DNA from: Eubacteriaceae bacterium UBA4266
GTDB lineage: Bacteria > Bacillota > Clostridia > Eubacteriales > Eubacteriaceae
Assembly: GCA_002396065.1 (NCBI GenBank)
Contig: DGWE01000110.1
Coordinates: 1 to 7,101, forward strand
Direction: 5' to 3'
Length of the DNA stretch: 7,101 nucleotides
Shown: positions 1 to 7,101 of the stretch, in pieces
How positions within the stretch are numbered: position 1 is the first letter of the stretch
How the letters are laid out: the number at the start of each line of letters is the position of its first letter
Notes under the pieces: model-generated
Told to the model about the DNA's origin: nothing
Database searches by the model: none
What the model saw: only the letters and a program-made list of their open reading frames with translations
Position numbers and translations under genes: made by a program

Positions 1-956
1 ACAAAAGGCGCCGGATCGATGGTACGGTCAAGGGCGTCAAAATCCGCCAGCCGGCAGGGAATCTGCCCCAGCGGTTCCCCGGCACTGCCCTCGTCGGCAA
101 AGCTCGTCTGTGTGCGGCGGTCGTGAGCCAAGCCTTCGATGTCCACATCGGCAAACACAATTTGCGCGCCGTCGACGAAACGCTCGGTCTTCGCGAGGCA
201 GGCGCCCTTTTCGTAGATGTAGCCGTCTCCGCCGAACACCAGGTCGGTCGTCGATTCGCCGATGCCGCAGGACGCGTAAAGATAAGCAGCGTTGCACCGC
301 GCCGACTGCTGGCGCACCAGCTCTTCCCGGTACTCGCTCTTGGCAATGAGCTCGTTGCTCGAGGACGGGTTGACGATCACCGTCGCGCCCCCGGCCGCGA
401 GCCGGCCCGACGGCGGCATCGGCGCCCACATATCCTCGCAAATTTCAACACCGATTTTAATGTCGCGATTGTCCGTGTCACAGAACAAAAAGTCCGTCCC
501 AATCGGGAAATCCTGTCCGGCGTATCGGATGGTCTGGGTGCCTCTCAGCGAGGCAGCCGGCGTAAACCAGCGCCGTTCGTAAAATTCGTGGCTGTTGGGC
601 AGGTGAGTCTTCGGCACCGCGCCGAGAATTTGTCCGCCCTGGAGCACCACCGCGCAGTTGTACAGTCCCGCACCGACGGGAATTGGCGCACCGACGACAG
701 CCAGCACCCTTTTATCCTTTAAGTGTGCCGCAAGGGCCTCAACTCCCGCTTCTGCCCGAGTCAGCAGCGCCGACTGCGCGAATAAATCCCCGCAGGTGTA
801 GGCGGTCACTGAAAGCTCAGGGAAGACGACGACGGCCGCCTGACGGGCCTCCGCCTCATCGATCAGGTCCGAAATGGCCTGGACGTTGGCCGACACATCG
901 GCCACTTTGGTCTGCGGGACAGCGATCGCTGTGCGCAAAAATCCATATTCTTTCAT
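1..956 (-). CDS. nadE: Glutamine-dependent NAD+ synthetase, N-terminal part (runs off left edge)
   Basis: Reading the minus strand from the ATG at 956-954 gives an open frame of 318 codons (MKEYGFLRTAIAVPQ...) with no stop before the window edge. It is a nitrilase-fold glutaminase domain. The expected catalytic triad is visible: Glu47 in FPELSVTAYTCGDLF, Lys116 in VPKTHLPN, and Cys173 in GVEICEDMW. TAYTCGDLF and the ICEDMW context are typical of the glutaminase half of long NAD+ synthetases, which are about 640 residues, so the C-terminal ATP-pyrophosphatase synthetase half should lie left of the window. The family uses ammonia from glutamine and ATP to amidate deamido-NAD+ in the cytoplasm, the last step of NAD+ synthesis. 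The start is preceded by a purine-rich AAAGAGACAG stretch, a modest ribosome binding site. A 382-base gap full of DnaA-like boxes lies upstream. Family assignment is firm; the fused C-terminal domain is inferred. Confidence 0.93.
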   Translation of the reverse strand, partial: MKEYGFLRTAIAVPQTKVADVSANVQAISDLIDEAEARQAAVVVFPELSVTAYTCGDLFAQSALLTRAEAGVEALAAHLKDKRVLAVVGAPIPVGAGLYNCAVVLQGGQILGAVPKTHLPNSHEFYERRWFTPAASLRGTQTIRYAGQDFPIGTDFLFCDTDNRDIKIGVEICEDMWAPMPPSGRLAAGGATVIVNPSSSNELIAKSEYREELVRQQSARCNAAYLYASCGIGESTTDLVFGGDGYIYEKGACLAKTERFVDGAQIVFADVDIEGLAHDRRTQTSFADEGSAGEPLGQIPCRLADFDALDRTIDPAPF

Positions 957-1101
957 AATTTCTGTCTCTTTTCTAATTCTTAATCGTAAATTCAAAGGGC
1001 TCCACCCAGATATGGTGGCATCCTCAGGTGCATATTTCCTATCGCGACAACTTTCCACTCTTTTGCACAATTATCCACAAAATGTGAGTGGTTTCTTTTA
1101 A

Positions 1102-1117
1102 AAATTGTGCACACTTT
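1102..1117. promoter_or_regulatory. Imperfect palindrome, possible operator
   Basis: AAATTGTGCACACTTT is centred on the perfect 8-base palindrome TGTGCACA, with AAA and TTT arms separated from it by one non-matching base on each side. It lies about 145 bases upstream of the nadE start and inside the DnaA-like array. Its form suits a dimeric repressor, but no regulator can be named, and it could be a degenerate DnaA-like box (TTGTGCACA). Confidence 0.3.
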
Positions 1118-1159
1118 AAGAAAGGGTAAAGGTGGCGAAATTCAGCCGTTTTGCGAAAG

Positions 1160-1221
1160 TTATCCACAGTTTCCACGTTTTCCACACGATTTATCCACAA
1201 TTTTCACGTTTTCCACGAAAA
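1160..1221 (+). repeat. 31-bp tandem duplication carrying DnaA-like boxes
   Basis: Two head-to-tail units, 1160-1190 and 1191-1221, align without gaps and match at 24 of their first 26 positions before diverging in the last five bases. Each unit begins with an exact TTATCCACA and carries a TTTTCCAC core 18 bases further on, so the duplication reproduces a two-box module with the same spacing. This suggests that the array grew partly by local duplication. Confidence 0.75.
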
Positions 1222-1293
1222 ATGGAAGCCGTTTCAATGAAGTTATCCACTTTTCCACAGGTTATCTACATCTTGTGTCAAGTATTTTCTGGT

Positions 1294-1327
1294 AAAAAAA
1301 TCGGCCACTGTGCATTGACAGCGGCCG
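1294..1327 (-). terminator. Intrinsic terminator of pyrG
   Basis: On the minus strand, starting 11 bases after the pyrG stop codon, the arm CGGCCGCTGT pairs with ACAGTGGCCG around a 6-base loop. That is a 10-position stem with a single C/A mismatch. It is followed by A and then seven T residues. This is a standard Rho-independent terminator, and it separates pyrG from nadE transcription. Confidence 0.88.
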
Positions 1328-1338
1328 GTAAGTTGCGT

Positions 1339-3045
<1,707 letters not shown>

Positions 3046-3049
3046 TTAT

Positions 3050-3078
3050 ATTTTAAAGGATAACCGGTACAATTTCAA
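3050..3078 (-). promoter_or_regulatory. pyrG promoter (sigma-A type)
   Basis: On the minus strand a -35 TTGAAA (3078-3073) is separated by exactly 17 bases from a -10 TAAAAT (3055-3050). Each hexamer matches the consensus at five of six positions. Initiation is predicted near 3043, within ATAAGTATTG. The -35 begins only 3 bases past the kinase stop codon. Confidence 0.8.
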
Positions 3079-3081
3079 GGC

Positions 3082-4563
3082 CTATTTATTTTTCCAAATC
3101 GGCGCCAGCGCGCGGCGCAGTTCTCGGTAGCGTCTGAATCCGTCGACGTAGACCGATTTCGTGTGGGGCTGATAGACCTGTCTGAGTCTGGCGCACTGCT
3201 GGGCGGCGTCCTCAGGCGTCGTGTAAGCGCCGATTGCGAGGCCGCAGGACATGAGCGCGCCCCGGGACGGGAACTCGCTGCCGCCGGCGACCGACACCGT
3301 CGCGTCGAGCACGTTGGCGACGATCCGCGGCAGCAGACTATCCTGTTCCATCTCACCGCCGAAGAAAATGTGGTCGATCTGATCCCGGTCGCCGACCGCG
3401 TCCCACACCGCGTAGCCGATGGACTCGTAGACCGCGCGGACCATCTGCGCCTTGGTCGTCTCCCCAGTCATGCCGAAAAAGCAGCCGCATTCCCGGCTTT
3501 CCGCGCGCTTGATGCGCTCTGTCCCGCTCATCAGATAAGGCAGGAAGAGCACCCCGCCGGCGCCGGGCTCGCTCTTCGCCACCAGCTGGTCGGCGAGGTC
3601 GAGATCGTATCCGCCGGTAAGCTCGTCGAGGGCCCAGGACACGTTGCGCTGAATGTCGAGAGTTGAGATGAGTTCAATGGCTAAGTCGTCGGTCAAATGG
3701 GAGATGTAATTGCGGCTGCTCCGGCTCGGATCACATTGCCGGCGGTTTAAAATCCGGCCCACCGCCGGCGCGTCGCCCAAGAGAATGCCGAAATCTCCCT
3801 CCTGCACCGCGCCGATGCCGAACATGCCCGAGGCGATTTCACCGCCGCCGACGGCCACGGGTATCCCCGGCAGCAGACGCATCTGACGGGCTGCCTTTTC
3901 GGTGAGCTCACCCGCCGTCGTGCAGCCGTCCAGCACGCCGGGGAGCTTCGAAATCGCGTCGTGCAGCTCGAGCACCGTGAGCATCTGATTGGGAATGCGC
4001 CCGTTCGGAAAATGCAGCAGCCCCGCGTTGCCGTCGGAGAAGTCGGTCACGATGCGCCCCGTCATTTTGTAGCGCAGCCAATCCTTTTCCATCAGAATCG
4101 CCTGAATCTGGCGGTAAATTTCAAGGCGGTGGCGCTTGGTCCATCTGAGAATCATCAGCGGGCTGCCGCTGTTCGGGTAGAGCCCGAGGTTGCGGTGAAC
4201 CAGCCGCCCCATGCCCGGGTTTTTCTGCGTGACGTATTCCGCTTCCTCTTTGGCGCGGCGGTCCGTGTTCAGCACGGCGTTGCCGACGGGTTCGCCGCCC
4301 TCGCTCACCGGCCACAGGCCTTCGCCCGCGCCGGTGAGGCCGATACCGACGACGTCCGAGCCGTAGACGCCGCTGTGTTCCATTAACATGGCCACCGCGG
4401 CCGCGGCGTTGTCCCAAAAAACGTTCATGTCGATTTCCCGGTAATCGCCGACCGAAATGATTTCATTGTCGACGACGACCTTGTCGATCTCCTGCCCTCT
4501 CAGATCGAACAAGACGGCCCGGGTTTTGTCTAATCCCCCGTCCAGGGTTACGATGTATTTCAT
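3082..4563 (-). CDS. Divergent FGGY-family carbohydrate kinase
   Basis: The 493-residue protein has the length and order of an FGGY sugar kinase such as xylulokinase or gluconokinase. The N-terminal half has an actin-like start MKYIVTLDGGLDKTRAVLFD, NAVLNTDRRAKEEAEYV (96-111, the usual WxDxR substrate region), and LRWTKRHRLEIY with KDWLRYKMTG (139-169). The C-terminal half has LPYLMSGTER (341-350), RAVYESIGYAVWD (376-388) and FFGGEMEQDSLLPRIVANVL (400-419). Several signatures are altered. The DxGTT phosphate loop reads DGGLD (8-12). The catalytic GDN reads GGGEI (239-243), with Glu242 where the base Asp is expected. The GTS motif reads GDA (263-265). The frame is intact, so it is not an obvious pseudogene. 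The substrate cannot be named; a sugar or polyol is likely if it is active. The ATG at 4563 is preferred over 4575 because GGAG lies 6 bases before it. It is transcribed away from xth. Confidence 0.82.
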   Translation of the reverse strand: MKYIVTLDGGLDKTRAVLFDLRGQEIDKVVVDNEIISVGDYREIDMNVFWDNAAAAVAMLMEHSGVYGSDVVGIGLTGAGEGLWPVSEGGEPVGNAVLNTDRRAKEEAEYVTQKNPGMGRLVHRNLGLYPNSGSPLMILRWTKRHRLEIYRQIQAILMEKDWLRYKMTGRIVTDFSDGNAGLLHFPNGRIPNQMLTVLELHDAISKLPGVLDGCTTAGELTEKAARQMRLLPGIPVAVGGGEIASGMFGIGAVQEGDFGILLGDAPAVGRILNRRQCDPSRSSRNYISHLTDDLAIELISTLDIQRNVSWALDELTGGYDLDLADQLVAKSEPGAGGVLFLPYLMSGTERIKRAESRECGCFFGMTGETTKAQMVRAVYESIGYAVWDAVGDRDQIDHIFFGGEMEQDSLLPRIVANVLDATVSVAGGSEFPSRGALMSCGLAIGAYTTPEDAAQQCARLRQVYQPHTKSVYVDGFRRYRELRRALAPIWKNK

Positions 4564-4569
4564 CCGATG

Positions 4570-4573
4570 CTCC
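4570..4573 (-). promoter_or_regulatory. Kinase ribosome binding site deciding the start
   Basis: GGAG on the minus strand is 6 bases before the ATG at 4563. The alternative in-frame ATG at 4575 overlaps this GGAG and is preceded only by AAATACGCGAAAA, which has no Shine-Dalgarno match. Confidence 0.65.
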
Positions 4574-4596
4574 ATTTTTCGCGTATTTTCTTTAAT

Positions 4597-4625
4597 AGTA
4601 TATCAAAGGCGCCGGGAAAAATCCA
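4597..4625 (-). promoter_or_regulatory. Probable kinase promoter (extended -10)
   Basis: On the minus strand the -10 TATACT (4602-4597) matches the consensus at five of six positions and is preceded by TGA, giving an extended -10 of TGnTATACT form. A poor -35, TGGATT (4625-4620), is at 17-base spacing. Extended -10 promoters often tolerate a weak -35. It lies 33 bases upstream of the start codon. Confidence 0.6.
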
Positions 4626-4658
4626 CCGCAGACACACGCCCTCCCGTCCTTCCTTAAC

Positions 4659-4687
4659 TTTACTTTTGACAGCCCTTCTTTTATAAT
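4659..4687 (+). promoter_or_regulatory. Probable promoter of the xth-tatD-azlCD operon
   Basis: A perfect -10 TATAAT is at 4682-4687, 32 bases before the xth start. At 17-base spacing the -35 is TTTACT (4659-4664), matching four of six positions. A perfect TTGACA is also present at 4666-4671, but only 10 bases from the -10, which is too close for ordinary sigma-A use. The -10 is convincing; the choice of -35 is not settled. Confidence 0.6.
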
Positions 4688-4719
4688 TTTGGTAACGAAA
4701 GATTAAGGGAGAAACTAGG

Positions 4720-5484
4720 ATGAAACTCTATTCATGGAACGTCAACGGCATCCGCGCCGCTGAAAAGAAAGGGCTGGTCGACTGGATCAAATCCGAACAG
4801 CCCGACGTACTCGGCATTCAGGAGCTCAAGGCCACCGAAGACCAGCTGCCTGACACGCTTAAACAGATTGACGGCTACCACGCCTTCTTCAACCCGGCGG
4901 AACGCAAGGGCTACAGCGGTACAGCCGTTTATTATAAAGAAGCCCCTCTGGACATTCACACCGGCCTTTCCGACGGCCGCTTCAACCACGAAGGCCGCAC
5001 CATCGTCATGGAATACCCGGATTTTACCCTCTACAATATTTATTTCCCCAACGGCGGCCAGGGCGACGACCGCCTTCAATTCAAGATGGATTTCTACGAC
5101 TGCTTCCAGAAGGATGTGAACGCCCTCGTCGCGGAAGGCAAACGCGTCATCGTCTGCGGCGACGTCAACACCGCCCACACCGAAATCGACTTGAAGAACC
5201 CCAAATCCAACGCGAAGCGCTCGGGCTTTCTGCCCATCGAACGGGAATGGGTTACGCAGTTCTTAAATGACGGCTACATCGACACCTACCGTTATTTCCA
5301 TCCGGATCAGATCGAATACTCGTGGTGGAGCTATCGGTTCAACGCCCGGGCCAACAACGCCGGATGGCGCATCGACTATTTCTTCGCCTCTGACAACGCC
5401 AAGGAGCTGCTCGAGGACGCGGCGATTCACACCGATGTCATGGGCTCTGACCACTGCCCGATTTCGCTGACCCTCAAGCTTTGA
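4720..5484 (+). CDS. xth: Exodeoxyribonuclease III / AP endonuclease
   Basis: The 254-residue protein is full length for the bacterial ExoIII/ExoA branch of the EEP (exonuclease-endonuclease-phosphatase) fold. Active-site elements are all present: Asn7/Asn9 in SWNVNGIRA, metal ligand Glu35 in GIQELKA, Tyr105 in YNIYFPNGGQGDDR, Asp148/Asn150 in CGDVNTAH, Asp219 in GWRIDYFF, and Asp244/His245 in GSDHCPISL. Enzymes of this family cut DNA at abasic sites and remove 3' blocking groups and nucleotides in base excision repair, in the cytoplasm, using Mg2+. The ATG at 4720 has AGGGAG eight bases upstream and starts at the conserved family N-terminus. It is the first gene of a rightward operon with tatD 28 bases downstream. 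The Bacillus homologue is called exoA. Confidence 0.97.
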   Translation: MKLYSWNVNGIRAAEKKGLVDWIKSEQPDVLGIQELKATEDQLPDTLKQIDGYHAFFNPAERKGYSGTAVYYKEAPLDIHTGLSDGRFNHEGRTIVMEYPDFTLYNIYFPNGGQGDDRLQFKMDFYDCFQKDVNALVAEGKRVIVCGDVNTAHTEIDLKNPKSNAKRSGFLPIEREWVTQFLNDGYIDTYRYFHPDQIEYSWWSYRFNARANNAGWRIDYFFASDNAKELLEDAAIHTDVMGSDHCPISLTLKL

Positions 5485-5512
5485 CGGGACGGCGCAGAAA
5501 GAGAGCACAGCC

Positions 5513-6298
5513 ATGCTTATCGATACCCATTGTCATTTAGACGACCCCGCCTTTAAAGACGATCTCGACGCCGTCATCGCGCGGGCGCAGGCCCAGGGCG
5601 TGGCCTGGATCCTCGACCCCGGCACGACGGTCGCGACCAGCGAACGGGCCCTCTCGCTGTCCCACCGATACGACTGCGTCTACGCCGCCGTCGGCATCCA
5701 TCCCGAGGACTGCGCTGACGCGAAGCCTGAGGATTTCGCCCGCATTGCAGCACTCGCCGCCGACCCGAAGGTGCTGGCGATCGGCGAAATCGGCCTCGAC
5801 TACCATTGGGACGAGAATCCGCCGAAGGCCCACCAGAAAGACGTCTTTGTCCGTCAGCTGGAGATGGCCGGTGAACTCGCGCTGCCGGTCATCATTCACG
5901 ACCGGGACGCCCACGGCGACGCCGTGGATCTCGTCAAATCCCAGTCCTTCAGCCGGGACGCCGGCGGCGTTTTCCACTGCTACTCCGGATCGGTCGAGAC
6001 GGCGAAAATCCTGCTGGACCTGGGATTTTACCTTGGCTTCGACGGGCCGATCACTTTTAAAAATAACAAGAAGTCGCCGGAGGTCGTGGCCTACGCGCCG
6101 CTGGACCGCCTCCTCATCGAAACCGACTCGCCCTACATGGCGCCGGTTCCGCACCGCGGCAAGCGCAACGAGCCGGCCTTCGTCAGCGACATCGCCGCCA
6201 AGATGGCGGAAATCAAGGGCCTGCCCCTGGAACAAATTCTGGAGGCCACCCAGGCCAACGCCGAGGCCCTCTTTAAAAGAAAGGGTGCAGACGCTTGA
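5513..6298 (+). CDS. tatD: TatD-family metal-dependent hydrolase (deoxyribonuclease)
   Basis: This 261-residue TIM-barrel amidohydrolase is full length for TatD/YcfH-type proteins. Metal-binding residues are in place: His6 and His8 in DTHCHLDD, Glu92 in AIGEIGLDYHWD, His129 in PVIIHDRDA, His155 in GVFHCYSGS, and Asp205 in IETDSPYMAP. The family signatures VGIHPE, RGKRNEP and ANAEALF are also present. TatD proteins studied in other bacteria and yeast have DNase or 3'-5' exonuclease activity on single-stranded or damaged DNA; in this genome that is an inference. The ATG at 5513 has a modest AGAAAGAGAG site 7 bases upstream. It lies 28 bases after xth, and its stop TGA shares bases with the TTG start of azlC, so the three are very likely cotranscribed. 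The pairing with xth suits a DNA-repair role. Confidence 0.95.
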   Translation: MLIDTHCHLDDPAFKDDLDAVIARAQAQGVAWILDPGTTVATSERALSLSHRYDCVYAAVGIHPEDCADAKPEDFARIAALAADPKVLAIGEIGLDYHWDENPPKAHQKDVFVRQLEMAGELALPVIIHDRDAHGDAVDLVKSQSFSRDAGGVFHCYSGSVETAKILLDLGFYLGFDGPITFKNNKKSPEVVAYAPLDRLLIETDSPYMAPVPHRGKRNEPAFVSDIAAKMAEIKGLPLEQILEATQANAEALFKRKGADA

Positions 6299-7080
6299 CC
6301 CCAGAAGAAAAACGCCACGCGTTTAGGACAGGCTTCTTCGACGGCCTGCCCATCGGTCTCGGCTACATCTCGGTCTCCTTCACCTTCGGCATGATGGCCG
6401 TGGAAAAGGGGATGCCGGCCTGGGCCGCCATTTTGATCTCGTTCACTAACCTGACCTCCGCCGGGCAGTTCGCCGGGCTCGACGTCATCGCCGCATCGGG
6501 CTCGATGATCGAAATGGCGCTGGTTCAGCTGGTCATCAACCTGCGCTACGCACTGATGTCCCTGTCGTGGTCCCAGCGGCTCCATCCGGAATTTAACTGG
6601 GTCAAGCGGATGATCATCGCCTTCGCTGACACCGACGAGGTTTTCGCCGTATCCTCGGCCCGGGCCGCCGGCGGCAAAAAGCTGCGCTTCGTCTACATGG
6701 TCGGGCTGATGATCATGCCGATCGTCGGCTGGACCGGCGGCACCGTCATCGGCGCGCTGGCCTCGGCCATTTTGCCCGACGTCGTGCGCTCAGCGCTGGG
6801 GCTCGCCATCTACGGCATGTTCATCGCGATCATTGTGCCGCCTGCCAGAGATCACCGATCGGTGGCTGTGGTTGTACTGGCTGCCGTCGCGGTCAGCTGC
6901 CTGTTCCACTTTGCACCGGTTTTAAACCGGCTCTCCAGCGGTTTTGTGATCATCATCTGCGGGGTCGGCGCGTCGGCCCTCGGCGCCTGGCTCTTCCCGA
7001 TATCTGAGGATGCGGTCGACGCGGAGATCGAAGCCGACGGCGAAGCGCATTTGCAGAAAGGAGGCTGTGATGACGACTGA
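6295..7080 (+). CDS. azlC: AzlC family branched-chain amino-acid exporter, large subunit
   Basis: This is a 261-residue hydrophobic protein of the AzlC family. The N-terminal signature GLPIGLGYISVSFTFGMMA (17-35) and the segments TNLTSAGQFAG (51-61) and INLRYALMSLSWSQRL (81-96) are diagnostic. Predicted membrane segments lie near 17-35, 42-62, 66-90, 132-158, 163-182, 187-205 and 214-234, followed by an acidic cytoplasmic-looking tail (237-261). With AzlD it forms a two-subunit permease; azlCD was first known from azaleucine resistance and exports branched-chain amino acids. The start is TTG at 6295, overlapping the tatD stop as TTGA, with AAAGGG 8 bases before it; no ATG fits the conserved N-terminus. 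This implies translational coupling to tatD. The 3' end overlaps azlD by 11 bases. Confidence 0.93.
   Translation: MTPEEKRHAFRTGFFDGLPIGLGYISVSFTFGMMAVEKGMPAWAAILISFTNLTSAGQFAGLDVIAASGSMIEMALVQLVINLRYALMSLSWSQRLHPEFNWVKRMIIAFADTDEVFAVSSARAAGGKKLRFVYMVGLMIMPIVGWTGGTVIGALASAILPDVVRSALGLAIYGMFIAIIVPPARDHRSVAVVVLAAVAVSCLFHFAPVLNRLSSGFVIIICGVGASALGAWLFPISEDAVDAEIEADGEAHLQKGGCDDD
7057..7064 (+). promoter_or_regulatory. azlD ribosome binding site inside azlC
   Basis: AAAGGAGG lies 5 bases before the ATG at 7070 and within the last codons of azlC. It is the strongest Shine-Dalgarno match in the window. It selects the ATG over the in-frame GTG at 7067, which would be only 2 bases away. Confidence 0.8.
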
Positions 7081-7101
7081 ACACCTGCTGATTTACACGG
7101 C
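7070..7101 (+). CDS. azlD: AzlD family transporter subunit, first codons (runs off right edge)
   Basis: Only ten complete codons are visible, MTTEHLLIYT. They are preceded by a strong AAAGGAGG and overlap azlC by 11 bases. The position directly after azlC, the overlap, and a start that turns hydrophobic at once match AzlD, the roughly 100-residue small membrane partner of AzlC. Identification rests mainly on gene order, since too little sequence is present for domain recognition. Confidence 0.75.
   Translation, partial: MTTEHLLIYT

Larger units (their letters stand above)
1061..1270 (+). promoter_or_regulatory. Cluster of DnaA-box-like 9-mers, all in one orientation
   Basis: Exact copies of the DnaA-box consensus TTATCCACA lie at 1071-1079, 1160-1168 and 1191-1199. 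One-mismatch copies lie at 1178-1186 and 1251-1259 (both TTTTCCACA), 1243-1251 (TTATCCACT) and 1262-1270 (TTATCTACA). Two-mismatch copies lie at 1061-1069 (TTTTGCACA) and 1209-1217 (TTTTCCACG). All face the same way, and seven start within 103 bases. About 0.05 exact copies would be expected by chance in both strands of the whole window, so clustering is real. DnaA, the ATP-dependent initiator, binds such boxes at oriC, at titration/reactivation loci, and at some promoters. The neighbours are pyrG and nadE, with no replication gene in view. DnaA binding is inferred; the role is open. Confidence 0.8.
957..1338. other. Intergenic region between pyrG and nadE (382 bp)
   Basis: No credible protein gene is found here; the short frames crossing it show no recognisable domain. 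From right to left it holds the pyrG terminator (1294-1327), an array of DnaA-box-like 9-mers (1061-1270), an imperfect palindrome (1102-1117), and a small 5-bp hairpin CCACC/GGTGG (1002-1018). An AT-rich stretch runs up to the nadE start. It is more AT-rich than the flanking genes. It must contain the nadE promoter, but no convincing -35/-10 pair was found on the minus strand; GATAAT embedded in the box at 1071-1079 is the best -10-like hexamer and has no matching -35. Confidence 0.7.

Noticed and set aside
37..722. Open frames on both strands at the left end (minus 37-441, plus 123-722)
   Set aside because: They are out-of-frame or antisense shadows of nadE, which is open across the whole stretch and carries all three glutaminase catalytic residues.
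1002..1018. Small hairpin CCACC-7-GGTGG in the nadE leader as a riboswitch or attenuator
   Set aside because: There is only a 5-bp stem with no T-run and no match to a known NAD-related riboswitch that I could recognise; chance is likely.
1061..1270. Firm call of a chromosomal origin (oriC)
   Set aside because: The boxes fit, but no dnaA, dnaN, rpmH or other origin-linked gene is present. No DnaA-trio or clearly placed unwinding element was recognised, and skew cannot be judged from this window.
4564..4575. Upstream ATG at 4575 as the kinase start
   Set aside because: It has no Shine-Dalgarno, overlaps the GGAG that serves the ATG at 4563, and would add four residues before the usual family start.
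4732..5178. Minus-strand open frame of 148 codons, antisense to xth
   Set aside because: It is a shadow of the fully conserved exonuclease III gene, without a ribosome binding site or recognisable motif.
5537..6235. Minus-strand open frame of 232 codons
   Set aside because: It lies entirely antisense to tatD, which has all its metal ligands. The reading is a product of codon bias in a GC-rich gene.

Overview
The window is an ordinary-looking stretch of bacterial chromosome with fairly GC-rich coding sequence. Compact intergenic spaces, strong GGAGG-type ribosome binding sites, intrinsic terminators with T-runs, and a terminator placed in the leader of pyrG all point to a Gram-positive organism. 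A Clostridia-like member of the Bacillota is the best guess. The species cannot be fixed from the sequence alone. No insertion sequences, phage genes, tRNAs, rRNAs or CRISPR arrays were seen.

Layout: three genes run leftwards on the minus strand. From right to left they are a divergent FGGY-family carbohydrate kinase (start 4563), CTP synthase pyrG (start 2952) and the N-terminal half of glutamine-dependent NAD+ synthetase nadE (start 956, running off the left edge). Four genes run rightwards on the plus strand as a tight operon: exodeoxyribonuclease III (xth), a TatD-family metal-dependent hydrolase, azlC, and the first codons of azlD, which leaves the right edge. The two groups diverge from a 156-base intergenic region (4564-4719) that holds a promoter candidate for each side.

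Regulation: pyrG has a clear sigma-A-type promoter 3 bases past the kinase stop codon. It is followed by a leader of about 90 nt containing a perfect 11-bp hairpin and a T-run, which is the arrangement of transcription attenuation. A second intrinsic terminator ends pyrG. The 382-base gap between pyrG and nadE is the most unusual part. It carries a dense, single-orientation array of DnaA-box-like 9-mers: three exact TTATCCACA, four with one mismatch and two with two mismatches. Part of the array sits in a 31-bp tandem duplication. No dnaA, dnaN, rpmH or plasmid replication gene is visible, so a DnaA-titration or regulatory cluster, or an unrecognised replication origin, are the options.

Functionally, nadE and pyrG make NAD+ and CTP. 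xth and tatD encode nucleases linked to DNA repair or quality control. azlCD encode a branched-chain amino-acid exporter. The kinase is a full-length orphan whose usual FGGY nucleotide-binding and catalytic signatures are altered at several positions. The best candidates for something undescribed are the DnaA-box array and this kinase; the rest reads as conserved housekeeping.
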